Source: Rostrohypoxylon terebratum (taxonomy: Eukaryota; Ascomycota; Sordariomycetes; Xylariales; Hypoxylaceae). From it: 64,000 nt of DNA. Made by a program: the position numbers and the translations under genes. The stretch covers positions 124,001-188,000 of the forward strand of contig MU385884.1 of the NCBI GenBank assembly GCA_022497145.1, written 5' to 3'. The notes beneath the pieces were generated by a model, which saw only the letters and a list, made by a program, of their open reading frames with translations, made no database searches and was not told the origin of the DNA. Below are positions 35,901 through 45,938 of the stretch, in pieces. The first letter of the stretch is position 1. The number at the start of each line of letters is the position of its first letter.

Positions 35901-37966
35901 AGTCGAGCGAAATATTATGCAAAGGCATGATGCGGAGTGTGACACCTGTACGCATATATGAGAAAACCGGTGAAAGTATGGAGATTTCTGGCCGCCGACT
36001 TAGGCCGATGACCTGTTGGTCTGGCTGCCTAGAGGTATTCATGGATGTATCGTATGTAGTGTATTGTGTTTATCGCAGATATTGTACGTTGTATGCCTAG
36101 TATTGTATACCTAGGTCCTAGGTCGTATAGGTACTAGGTAAATGTATCCAGTATAATTGTGTGACGATGGCTTGGCTCGCGCTCCTCTCGGATCTAGGTA
36201 TTAGTTGGATCAAAGATGAGCAAGAAAAAAAAACGGCGGGGTTACGCATTGAGACATTTTGGTTCATGTTATTGATTGCGTATTCCCATCGGTCGGTGAT
36301 ACTTCTTCGACGTTTCAAAGTTCCGGATGTCCCATCACAAATCGACATGACAACATATCATACCCTCCATCTCCGAGGTTTGGGATTGTTGAGGGGGTTG
36401 AGGGGGTTCAAATCCATCGTCGGGTCATCTGAGAAGCAAACATCACGAAGACAAGACATCCAGGACATCCTCTAAGATCCTATGGCTACACAAAAGTACA
36501 CAAAAGTACGCAAAGTGCGCGCTTCGCATCGTTCGGGCGATATATCCTATTCCTGTGATCAAGCCGCGGATGATCGATTAATATGACTGTTTGGAACGTA
36601 GAACTTGGAACATGGTCACAAGTCACAAGTGCTAAAGGGAAAAAAAAAAGAATGCTGAATATTTCTTGGATGGTTGGATGGTTGGTTGGATGGGTGAAAA
36701 GTAAGAAAATAAAAAGAAGAGTTGGGATTGGAGAAAGTCGAAGCTGTCGGAGAATTCGATTGGAGGAAAGATCGCTAGAAATCCGCAACCTTGAACCCGG
36801 CAAAATACTTATCAGTTCGAGTTACACATACATGTACGTTATAACCCGTACACACATGTTACAATATTGAGCATTGAACAATGCCAGGTGAACACGCTAC
36901 ATTTGCTAGTACATTTGCTACCTTCGCTATTTACCTATATGTAGTACATCCATAATAGGGATGTACCTATGACATATGTAGGTCCTAGGTCCTAGTAGTA
37001 TATATCTACATGCACGACCCGGTAAACGTACCTGCCTGTACTAGGGCAGGGTTTGAGAAAGTTAAGGTTAAAATGGTCCTAGAATAACTTTAATTTATAA
37101 TTGGCTGTTGCTACCAAGAACAGGGTATATACATTTACATAGGACCATATGGCATAAGTAGGTAGCCCGAATCCTGTTGATTGGGTACCACCTCAACGGG
37201 CACTGCGCATGCAGTACAACTCCTATACAACTATACAACTTGTACCGAAAAATACACCAGTCTTCAACTCTGCAAGGTATTTCTGTACCAAGATTCTACG
37301 GAATTGACAGAGTAACATCCAACATCCACTCTGATCCATCATCCATCGTCTATCATCCATCACCTTGACGGACAAGACTCGGGACACTAAAGCGGTCTAA
37401 AGGTCTATGCGAACGACGACGACCGTATACCACCAATCCCAAAGAAGTCTTGGAAGCCTCCTCCGTCACGATAGATGGATCGGGTTATGTTTCTGACTGG
37501 TGGTTTTAGCCACTCCTAGTCGCCGTTATCATGTCGTGGGACGTGTCATCTCTGTCCGCGTGGTGATACACACTCGCTCACACTCACACTCACGCTCGCA
37601 TACATGTCATACACATACACATACATACATACCTATACATGTATACACATACACGTCATGTGCATGGTTCAACATGACCGGGGGACCGGGGATGAGAATG
37701 AGAATGAAAACGAGAACGGGTCCCTTTCGTGCGAATAGGGTGGTGTTTGCCTATCAACCTAGCCTACGTGTTACGATACACCAGAGGGTATTTAGACTAG
37801 ACTCCCTGCCTAGTCTTCTATCCTCTCTCGAATGTCCGGTGATCTCGGGAAAAGCTTAACCTTCTTTCCATTCTCCTGTCTCTCTGTCTTCCGCCCTCGA
37901 CCTACTCTCGCCCTCGCCCTCACTCTCAATCTCATATTATCAATATCTCATCAATATCTCATCACT
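32962..37966. other. 5-kb gene-poor spacer
   Basis: No confident gene in 5 kb. Contents include a purine-rich tract with GGGAAA units near 33230-33265, a GCATC tandem near 35596-35620, very dense CCTAGG/TAGGTAC words at 36080-36140 and 36960-37010, and CA/CACACT repeats near 37570-37665. Three minus-strand frames have some protein character: 35110-34808 (separate entry), and 36042-35758 and 35945-35727, the latter with TLKHRVIVNQVSEEIATSFAREA. They could be exons of decayed or fast-evolving small genes. Confidence 0.4.
34808..35314 (-). CDS. possible small two-exon gene, unknown function
   Basis: A 94-codon open frame (35089-34808) opens with a good acceptor (CCAACAG) and has mixed, non-repetitive composition (ALMREINSGNHVETCLVLGS; EWGFQAHFAHLDTPTILKYP). 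The nearest upstream segment that could supply a start is a ten-codon exon at 35314-35285 ending in GTAAGC, leaving a 195-bp intron. The joined protein would be about 103 residues. The pattern of a hydrophobic strand followed by a helix ending FQAHF...TP faintly recalls dimeric alpha/beta-barrel (ABM-type) proteins, but this is a guess. It may equally be chance or a relic. Confidence 0.18.
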
Positions 37967-39271
37967 ATGGCTGTCGGTAATGTCAAGTCTAGGGTCAGGT
38001 CATTTTTCCGACCCGGCTTGGCCAAGAGAAGAAGATCAAGCAATACATCTTCGGAATATGAGAATAAGAGAATCAAGAATGAGGTAACGCCGCAATCTCG
38101 GGACCAAGCCGTAAATGACGCCACCGTTGGCGCTGTTGACGCCGATGGCGCCGGGCTTGATATGCAACTCACCAGCCCATTCTTTCGTAATCTTCCCATC
38201 GAGATTCGAAGAATGATATATAATCTCGTCTGGGCCGGTCCAAACGATCACAAGTACCATGCTGGCCGTAGTCGTCACATCCACTTCCAAAATGGCCATT
38301 GGACTAATACGAGATGTGTTATGTATGAGGAGGACGAGGATCCGGATCTTCTCCAGAAGAATAGTATGTTTATTTGTTCCCTTTATATCATCATCGACAA
38401 AGAGGACCGCGATTAATATCATTCTCGTAGTGGACTCGATCCATACTTCTGGCAAAGGTGATCTAGTCATGTGGCAAAGGAGGTTGTCGTCGACTTGGGG
38501 AACCCGACACTGGAGATGCGAGGAAAGAATAGAGCACGAGCGACGGAAGTCGGTAGACCACACCGACTTCATGTCCATGATGCTTGTTTGTAAACGCATG
38601 TAGGTTTTTACCGGAACCACCTCGTACCCATGATCATACCCGCGATGAAATTCGGTGGTCTCAAATTAACTTGCTGATCATTTAGGTTCCCCGAAGTTCT
38701 TGAATCGATATTCGAATCGCATCAATTTTTATTTAATGATTTTTTCTCAGCACATAGGTTCTTCGTGTACAGCCCATCGCTATACATCTCACACATGCGT
38801 CATTTGGATCTATCGCTCAACCTCCCTTTCCACGAATACGCACCATTCGTTATGGGTTCATCCAAGAGCCGAGTTCGAGAACTCTGGGAGGCTCTGGGGC
38901 GTATTTCGTGCTTGCACACCTTGCGCATTTCCCTCGACATCTACGACCGAGGCGCGTGGCGCAAGATTCCGGAACAGCGTATTGTGGAGCAGCTAAAGGA
39001 CCTCAAGGTGTTAAGAAACTTCACCCTTGAATTGCCACCATCGCTGCCCATCAAGGCACACATTCCAAATATGGAAAATCTCGATGCCCAAGATGAAGCA
39101 CCATTCACGGTCGTGCGCCGCCCTCCTTTGCGATACTGGCAATTCACTCCCGGCCAGGTAGAGCGCTTCACGTGGGACACGCACACGAAAGGCCAGCAGA
39201 CTCACTGCTTCATTACTCTGGCTAGAGAGGCGAGGAATGTTCCGAATCCGTACTTATTGGACTTCTTCTGA
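37967..39271 (+). CDS. DUF7730-like (LPxEIRxMIY domain) fungal protein, copy A
   Basis: Function unknown; this is an abundant, F-box-like family in filamentous ascomycetes. Three exons, 37967-38363, 38431-38599 and 38686-39271, join in frame to 383 residues. After a basic, NLS-like start (KSRVRSFF...AKRRR), residues about 68-85 read FFRNLPIEIRRMIYNLVW, the family hallmark. Further landmarks are HWRCEERIE and LVCKRMFPEVLESIF across the second splice, then SAHRFF and LRHLDLSLN-like strands. The C-terminus (LLDFF) ends cleanly. The second intron follows the CKR codons in phase 2, the same place and phase as in copy B 1 kb downstream, and the two proteins align along their length, so they are tandem paralogues. 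The upstream frame reaches back to 37832, but 37967 is the first ATG in good context. Confidence 0.85.
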
Positions 39272-40302
39272 AGACGCCGTATCAAGAGATGGCGAGAACG
39301 CGCGTTGATTGGCTGTCTCGTCGGTGTGCGAGCCTGCAGGGTCCTCAAACAGAGAGTGTTTAATTACTAACATCACATGTCTGTCACTTCAGCCATTAAT
39401 TTAGAATGACTCATTTCGGATAGGGTCGTCTGGATGGATCGGATGCGTTTTTTTTTCATCAATTTGGTTTGCAGTTGACGTACATCCTTCTGGTCATATT
39501 GCTTTGGTCATTAGTTCTCATAGGCAACGCCCTCCTGCCCCCCCCAATTGCGCTAACATTACCCTTTTTGTACGTAGAAATACGACGCTGCATCAGCCAC
39601 AGCCATATCGATCGTTTGTCGTTGGCCAGATGTGCAGGTAGTGACACAAAGGCCAAAGCTCCCCCTCGATCTCGCCGGTCAATATAAGAGGCGGCAGGCT
39701 GCCGCACCGGAAAATGCCATTACGTGAACCGTTTGCAGCCATGACATAACCTGATTTTTATGTGGATATTACAGATCGCCATTCGCGATCCGGCGTTGCA
39801 TCACATTGGTCAGATTTATATGTAGTTAGTTCAGCGGACAAGCGTAGGTTACATCGAACAAAGCATATAAGGCAGGCCACAGCGAGCTCCAGGTCGCAGG
39901 CTGCACGATCTCTCTATATCGAGGACCTCTAGCCAATGAGCTCACTACCTAGCCGCTAGCCCGCAGCATCACAGTCCTTCCTCAGGCGATAAGCGTCTCC
40001 CTCAACCCCCATCCTATACGACGTCTATCAGATGTTGGCGACTATCATCCAATGATAGATCACATTTGCAATGGATACCGCTGTACTGGGACAATTACAA
40101 GCGCAAAAATGCTCGCGGGGCCGGTGCTCGGACCGTGTTAGTGAGTGAGCTGAGCTGCGGATGAAGGTAATAAGGCTACGATCCATATAAGATGAGAATT
40201 TCTCATCCATGATCCAACAGCCGAAAAATTTGCTACTAGTATATTGAGTGATTAGACTAGTCGCGGAGTTATGCAAGAAGATACGAACCGGAACTAGGCA
40301 TC
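39272..40302. other. 1-kb spacer between the two paralogues
   Basis: No gene is seen. Frames of 60-80 codons on both strands overlap one another and have no recognisable content. Confidence 0.6.
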
Positions 40303-41621
40303 ATGTCGCTCAATAAAACCATCACACCTGCTACGGCTCCTAATACGGCTTACATGCGGGAGACCGCTAATCCTCAGCTCAGCTCGACGCTGTTCGGCAG
40401 GCTACCTTTGGAGATTCGAGACATGATTTACGTCGAGTGTTGGAGAGCATCCGGACTTAGACAACACGTATTCCTCCGCGACGGGCGCTTAACACACTGG
40501 CCTTGTACTCTGGTATCGGATGAGAGGGACGAAAGGCTCGAAGAGCTTCACCGGATGATCGAAGTCCAGGGGACACAGCCGAGATCACGCACCCGCTCTC
40601 TAGTATTGCATGGTAAATGGGCTAGAAGGTTTTCCTCGCCGTGGCACAACCACTGGCGGTGCGAGGAGGAGATGGAGGGGTCTATGGCCGACGACGAGGG
40701 AACTCGTAGCGGGACTCTTTTCCTATCTATCCTACTAACCTGCAAGAGAACGTGAGAACTTCTCTCCCTTCCTACTCCACCTATATAACTGCGCGATAAA
40801 AAAAAACAATGAACTTACATCAGCGCAGCTATCTCGAGTCCCGCCCAAGCCTCTACGCCTCCCTAACCCCGATCTTGACAGACCTCTCGTCGGCGCACGC
40901 CCTGCTGGCCCTCTCGCCCGCCACGATATCGTCGCGCCTGCACTCGCTCTCACTCTCGCTCGCGCTCCCCGTCGCAACGCTCCACCAGCACCGCCTCCGA
41001 ACGCACACGACGGACGCGCCGGACGCGTGGGCCGGCCTGTGTACGGCGCTGTCGAACCTGGCGCGCTTCGACGCGCTGCGGGACGTCGCGGTGCGCCTCG
41101 CCGTCGCCGTCGATGATCGGGACCCGGGCGCGGACGAGGCTGGCCGGATGGTTGGACTCCCCGGGGGACGCGGCGACGCGCCCGCGTGGCCCGACGTCCG
41201 CGAGCGCTGGGCCCTTGCTGCCGTGCGCGGCGTGCTCGCGCGCAGGCTCACGCTGTGGTTGCCCCGCGTCGCGCCGACGTACACGTACCCGGAGTGGATG
41301 CGGACGTACCTGTACCTCGACGAGGAGGAGGAGGAAGAGGACAACGAGGACGGTGGCGGTAGCGGGAGGGGGAGGGGGCCGGGGAGGGGTGTGCCGTTTA
41401 GGAGGTTGGAACGGTACGAGGCGTTGCCGCCGATGCGGAGACGGGGGGATGGGAGGGTGGAACCTAGGATGGATGGGCCGCGGGGGGTAGGTTCGGGTAC
41501 TGGATATGGGAGGGGGGAGGGGGATAGGGGGAAGGAGAAGGAGAAGGAGGTAGGGGGAACGAGGTTGCAGAGGACGAGGAGGAGTGTTAGGAGGTTGGTT
41601 GGTGGGCTTAGGTTAAGTTGA
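40303..41621 (+). CDS. DUF7730-like (LPxEIRxMIY domain) fungal protein, copy B, GC-rich second exon
   Basis: Paralogue of the gene at 37967. Exons 40303-40751 and 40829-41621 flank a 77-bp intron (GTGAGA...GCGCAG) and give 413 residues. The hallmark LFGRLPLEIRDMIYVECW lies at about 31-48, then WHNHWRCEEEME and LLTCKRT|YLESRPSLYASLT across the splice. The acceptor at 40828 was chosen over the CAG seven bases earlier (40821-40823), because only the former keeps the frame. The C-terminal half has the same WxxLxxxLxxLxxLRxVxVxL pattern as copy A. It ends in a low-complexity acidic then Gly/Arg-rich tail (DEEEEEEDNEDGGGSGRGRG). Exon 2 is far richer in GC (45 of 60 bases in 41041-41100) than copy A. 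It has lost the intron corresponding to the first intron of copy A, or never had it. Confidence 0.82.
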
Positions 41622-41778
41622 GTCTGGGGAAAGCGAGTCAGAACTACTCGTAGATGTTACTACAGTTATGCTATTTTATCCTACTCTAGTACGATACCTA
41701 CAAGTCCTATTAGTACCCGCCTGCCTACTAGCAGTATGTTTTGAGACACGATTACCTCCCAAACTCGGTTCGACACCA

Positions 41779-43434
41779 TTAGGAACTCCCACTCAGCTTC
41801 AACAATTTCTTCAGCGTGGCTTCGTCATTTTTCTTGCCCTCTTTACTCTCAGCCTCCTTCAACTTAGCAGCTTCATTTTCTTCCTTCTTTCGCTTCTCTC
41901 CCGCAACCCAATCCACGACTTGACTCACTGCTCGCATGGGGGCTCTCTGGTGCTGGAGAAGATATTCCTGGAGTTGAGCCGGCGTGAATGTTCCTTCCGG
42001 TATCTCTTTCGAGAATCTGGAAGCTATAGTCGCCAAGTCGTCGTCGTCATCTTCGATATCTTTGGTCGAGAAACTGTCTCGTATGCTGTCAAGCGATTGG
42101 ACGCTCTCGCCCTTTCCGGTGGGTGCTTCTAGCAAGTCTGCCTCGTACATGCGCCGGAACATCTGTTCCGCGCCGTGCTGGTTTACGTGGCCGAAATAGA
42201 CCTTTCGATCGACACGCCCTGGTCTGAGCAAGGCCTCGTCGAGCCGGTCCGGCTGGTTGGAAGTCATCAGCAAGATACGGCCTTCGCTTGAGGCAACGCC
42301 GTCCAACGCGTTGAGCAGTCCGGAAAGGGTGCACTTCATATAAGCTCTCTTCTTCGATTTCTTCTCGTCTTCTTCGTCGTCGGTCCTTTCCTTGAGCCCG
42401 ACGACGTCTATGTCCTCCAGAAGCACTATGGATGGCGAAGGCAATTCCTGGAACAGCTGGTCGAGAACTTCGTCATTTGGTACCGCAGACAAGTCTAAGA
42501 TGAAGAGGTCAAGTCCGAATTCGCCCGCTAGCGCTACCGACAGCGACGTCTTGCCCGTTCCCGGAGGTCCGTGGAGGAGATATCCTCTACGATAGGGGAT
42601 ATTGAGCGAAGTATAGTAGTGCCGAGTTCTAGGGCTAAGATATTGCTCTATATCCGCCACAAGCCCTGCTTTCACTTCCTCATCTAGGTGGACGGAATCT
42701 AGACGTCTCGTCGCCCTATGAGCCTTGACTTCCCAGCCGTATTCCATATAACTAAACATCGTAAACGCATGTATGGCCACGGTCGATTGTTGATGCTTCT
42801 CCGAGAAGGCACGACATTCCTCAAGAAACCTCCTCGTGGGTTCCTGAGAGCGGCCGATCGAGGCCACGGTAAGGTTGACTTTGCTATTATTGTTCTTGTC
42901 CTCCCGCCCTCTCACCCTCCGACGGCCGGTTCTGAGCTTGCTTCCGATTGTCGCGTTGCGTGACATCTTTATCATAAACGGTCGCCGCTCATATATGAAC
43001 CAGATCGACGTGAAGGAGGGCAGGTAATCGATCTGGACTTTCCTCCTACCCCTGAATTCGGCATAGTCCCTAGGACCCATCTCGTCGCCTCTGACGACGT
43101 TCGTCTGGGCAAAGACGGATCGGTTGGCCCGCTCCTTCAGCACGTGAGCGGAAACCCACGTCAGGACTTGCTCGTAGAGCTCGTCTGGCGCCGGCACGCA
43201 AACGGAGACCATGAAGAACCTTTGGATCCATTCGTACACCTGAACGAGCGATCTGCTGGCCGGTTGGATGGCGGCGGAGATGAGGCTGAATAGGGTCAAT
43301 ATGACGGAAATTCGAGTAAGGTCTATCTTCAGAGTCCGAGACAGGAAGCTCTTCAGTTTGAAGGAGATGAGGTTCCTAGGGTCGTTGAAGAGCCTAGTAC
43401 GAGAGAGAAGATTTGTGTAAGAATTTGGGGCCAT
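41779..43434 (-). CDS. BCS1-like AAA ATPase
   Basis: Member of the BCS1 group of AAA ATPases; the founding member translocates the folded Rieske Fe-S protein in mitochondria. Filamentous fungi have many diverged paralogues of unknown role. Single exon, 551 residues. The N-terminal part has one likely membrane span (ISVILTLFSLISAAIQ, about 42-57) and a BCS1_N-type domain. The AAA core has Walker A GPPGTGKTS at 289-297, Walker B IVLLEDID at about 335-342, sensor-1 MTSNQPDRLDEALLRPGRVDRK and a BCS1-type basic/acidic insertion after Walker B (DDEEDEKKSKKRAYMK). A K/E-rich C-terminal tail is probably a coiled coil. This tail and the insertion suggest a paralogue rather than true Bcs1. It converges with the DUF7730-like copy B, with 157 bp between stop codons. 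Confidence 0.92.
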   Translation of the reverse strand: MAPNSYTNLLSRTRLFNDPRNLISFKLKSFLSRTLKIDLTRISVILTLFSLISAAIQPASRSLVQVYEWIQRFFMVSVCVPAPDELYEQVLTWVSAHVLKERANRSVFAQTNVVRGDEMGPRDYAEFRGRRKVQIDYLPSFTSIWFIYERRPFMIKMSRNATIGSKLRTGRRRVRGREDKNNNSKVNLTVASIGRSQEPTRRFLEECRAFSEKHQQSTVAIHAFTMFSYMEYGWEVKAHRATRRLDSVHLDEEVKAGLVADIEQYLSPRTRHYYTSLNIPYRRGYLLHGPPGTGKTSLSVALAGEFGLDLFILDLSAVPNDEVLDQLFQELPSPSIVLLEDIDVVGLKERTDDEEDEKKSKKRAYMKCTLSGLLNALDGVASSEGRILLMTSNQPDRLDEALLRPGRVDRKVYFGHVNQHGAEQMFRRMYEADLLEAPTGKGESVQSLDSIRDSFSTKDIEDDDDDLATIASRFSKEIPEGTFTPAQLQEYLLQHQRAPMRAVSQVVDWVAGEKRKKEENEAAKLKEAESKEGKKNDEATLKKLLKLSGSS

Positions 43435-44467
43435 GTTGGTACTGGCAAAAGTACATTAGCTATTATAGCCATTCCATGAAATTATATGGCACCTAGTAGG
43501 GTATCGCTACATCAGGATATCGTGATAGCAAAGTACCCTGGCTCAAAGTAGGAGAGATTGGGGATGCATAGTCATGAACATATACCCCGTAAGGCAGGAC
43601 GGACGAGAGAGAGAAGTAAGACAAACTTCCCATCCATTCCGTACAAACAGTGTACCGTTTACAAACACGCGCAAAGAATGTCCTAAATCTGATACTGGGG
43701 AATAAAGGGGGCTAATCCGCGCTATATTCACATGGCTCCTAGATCTGTTCCGGAATCCGCTGTCCCACAACGGGTAGATGAGAGAGACAAAAAACAGCAT
43801 GCAGGCGAGGTCTCGTAGGTGGAGAACCGTCTCGGATAGGAACTTGGTAGCGCACCTACCTATGCTCATACTGCAGCACGTTTCTGTCCCATGTAACGTC
43901 TACATGAGCACGATATGTGACAGAGCAATCACATCTCTAGAGAGAATCTGTTCGCCGTGGCAAACGTTCGTCAAGGTGCTACTCAAGTATGGCAACCTAT
44001 CACAGGATACCCGTGGCGTAGCGGCATTGGATAATTGCGTCAGCCAGTACAACGATATGTATGACATATAGATGCAATTCCGATGAGATTAAGTTTCTCT
44101 GTAAGCTTGGGCTGGCTACCTCGCCGCGGGATGAAACCTCTTGAAAACTGAAGCTTTTACCGGTACGCCTTAGTCATTACGCATAACAAAACATTATATA
44201 CGTGCTCGAAGTAATTAGCTACCAGCGGGTTGCGAGGCAAGGCGAGAACTAGGGTTATCGGTTGCCTCGCCCTCGGTGTCGTGGCTGGTTTTGATGGAGG
44301 TGTTCGACTTCGAGACCACGCCCTCCCTTAGAGCTTTTCACAAGATACCAACCTCCATGACACGCCAACCCTGAATCGCTTTCCGCTCAAACGCCCATGC
44401 ACCAAACTCCGCCACCCGAGCACGTTCAGCTCGACACCGCTATTCAAAAGGTAACTTTCGATACCCT
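43435..44467. other. 1-kb spacer upstream of the BCS1-like gene
   Basis: Nothing convincing is seen. A short plus-strand frame from 44397 (MHQTPPPEHVQ...) runs into the antisense of the SANT gene and is probably chance. Confidence 0.55.
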
Positions 44468-45938
44468 TCAAGATGCTTCCTCACCAACTCGTCCTCCCAA
44501 ACCAAGTCCACCGCCGCCAAGATTACGCATGTGCACTTCTCTCAGGCGGCCTACCCAATGACGCCGTAGAATTGGGGTCATCTTCACAAATACCATAGCC
44601 TTGTTCTCGTCGGTGAGGGCCTTCTCCGCGATCTTGAGCTGGAGATCGGCATCCTCGTCGGCGAACTCTGCGAAAAAGATCTCGACTGCCTGCTCCGACC
44701 ACTTAGGAGGAGATCGGGCTTTGAGAGCTTCCGCTAGAGACAATATGCTATCTTCGATCAATCCAGGATTGGCGGCGAAGGAAGAACGATGGACTTGAGG
44801 CGCTGCGGGGGCGGTAGGGGGCGGAGCAGGGTTGGAAGAGGATGGTGTGGTGGACTGCTGGGTGTAGAAGTTGGAGGAGAAGCGGGAGGGCCGACCTCGA
44901 CGCTTCTCAGGATACATGGGACTTGGGTTAGGATTAGGTCGCTTTTGCGCCTGGGTGCTGGGAACCTGCTCGTCAGGTGGCGTGAGTGCGCTCGGGTTCG
45001 TGTTCATAGATGATCGGGGCGGGATGGTGGTTGATGAAGGTCGTTGCATAGACTGTGACAGCGAAGGCGTCGGTACTGGCTGGCTTAATTGTGGCGTCTG
45101 CTGTACCGGGTTTTGTGTGGGGGTTTGGGCGTAGATGCTGCCGTCGAGAGAAGGATCGATGACCGACTGCTCTGCCGGGGTTGCGGTGCTTGGTCTAGCT
45201 GACAATGTGCCATCGGGATTCCTCCGTCTCGGCTTCATGATTCGCTTAGGCGCACCGCCGGATCCCACGACGTCGGGAAACAAAATTTCCATAAACTCTT
45301 CATGGTCGAAGGGGCGACCTCTGAGGGCTTTGGAGAGGGGTTCTCTCTGTTAGGGAGCTAATCGTCAGTATCAATAGTAGGTTTTATACACATATGTGCG
45401 TGTGTATGTATATATGTATATGTATATGTATGTTATGTTATGTTATGTCATCTCATCTCATCTCATGTTATAACCAAGATGTATACATATATACCTATAC
45501 CTAGATATATGTATAGGTATATATATAGGTATATATAGGTATATATAGATATATATGTGATTTGCTTACCTCGAAATGACGTCGCCAGGCCTCTTCGCTA
45601 GCTGTGACCATCCTGGTGGTGGGGTTGTAGAGAAATTCGGGGTCTTCTCGAAGACCTCTCCACATCCGAAACTTCTTACGCGCATTATCTGCTTTGTTAA
45701 TCAAGTGACTCTTTTCGGGGTATGCGCCATGCTTGTCGCGCAACGTGATAGCAGCTCTCTCCCACGCGCCCGACTTGAAGCTATGGTTTTCCTTGTAACC
45801 CATCGACATGGATTCGCATAGCGACCTAAAGAAGGTCTCCTCATAAGCGAGGTTCCAGCTGAATCGCGGGGTCCGTCTGTCGGCATTGCGACGCGAACTA
45901 CGCGTGCCGGTCACTTCGACGGTGTCGTCGTCGGACAT
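44468..45938 (-). CDS. Myb/SANT-like DNA-binding domain protein
   Basis: Likely DNA-binding regulator. Exons 45938-45570 and 45346-44468 are separated by a long 223-bp intron and join in phase 0 to 415 residues. Residues about 23-115 form a Myb/SANT-like domain of the Myb_DNA-bind_3 type (PF12776): RFSWNLAYEETFFRSLCESM, FKSGAWERAAITLRDKHG, HLINKADNARKKFRMWRGL, then the tail FLYNPTTRMVTASEEAWRRHFE. Exon 2 opens with PLSKALRGRPFDHEEFMEILFP, the short acidic/aromatic follow-on usual in this family. A P/S/Q/T-rich linker with a basic KRRGRPSRFSS (AT-hook-like GRP) comes next. The end is helical (EDSILSLAEALKA; WSEQAVEIFFAEFADEDADLQLKIAEKAL). A frame upstream of 45938 exists but starts without ATG. 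Such proteins are sometimes relatives of domesticated transposase partners, which is not shown here. Confidence 0.83.
45380..45560. repeat. compound microsatellite inside the SANT-gene intron
   Basis: Runs of ATATGT, TTATG, CTCAT and ATATATAGGT-type units occupy most of the 223-bp intron, with only the splice ends and a branch region unique. Such sequence should be highly variable in length between strains. Confidence 0.85.
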
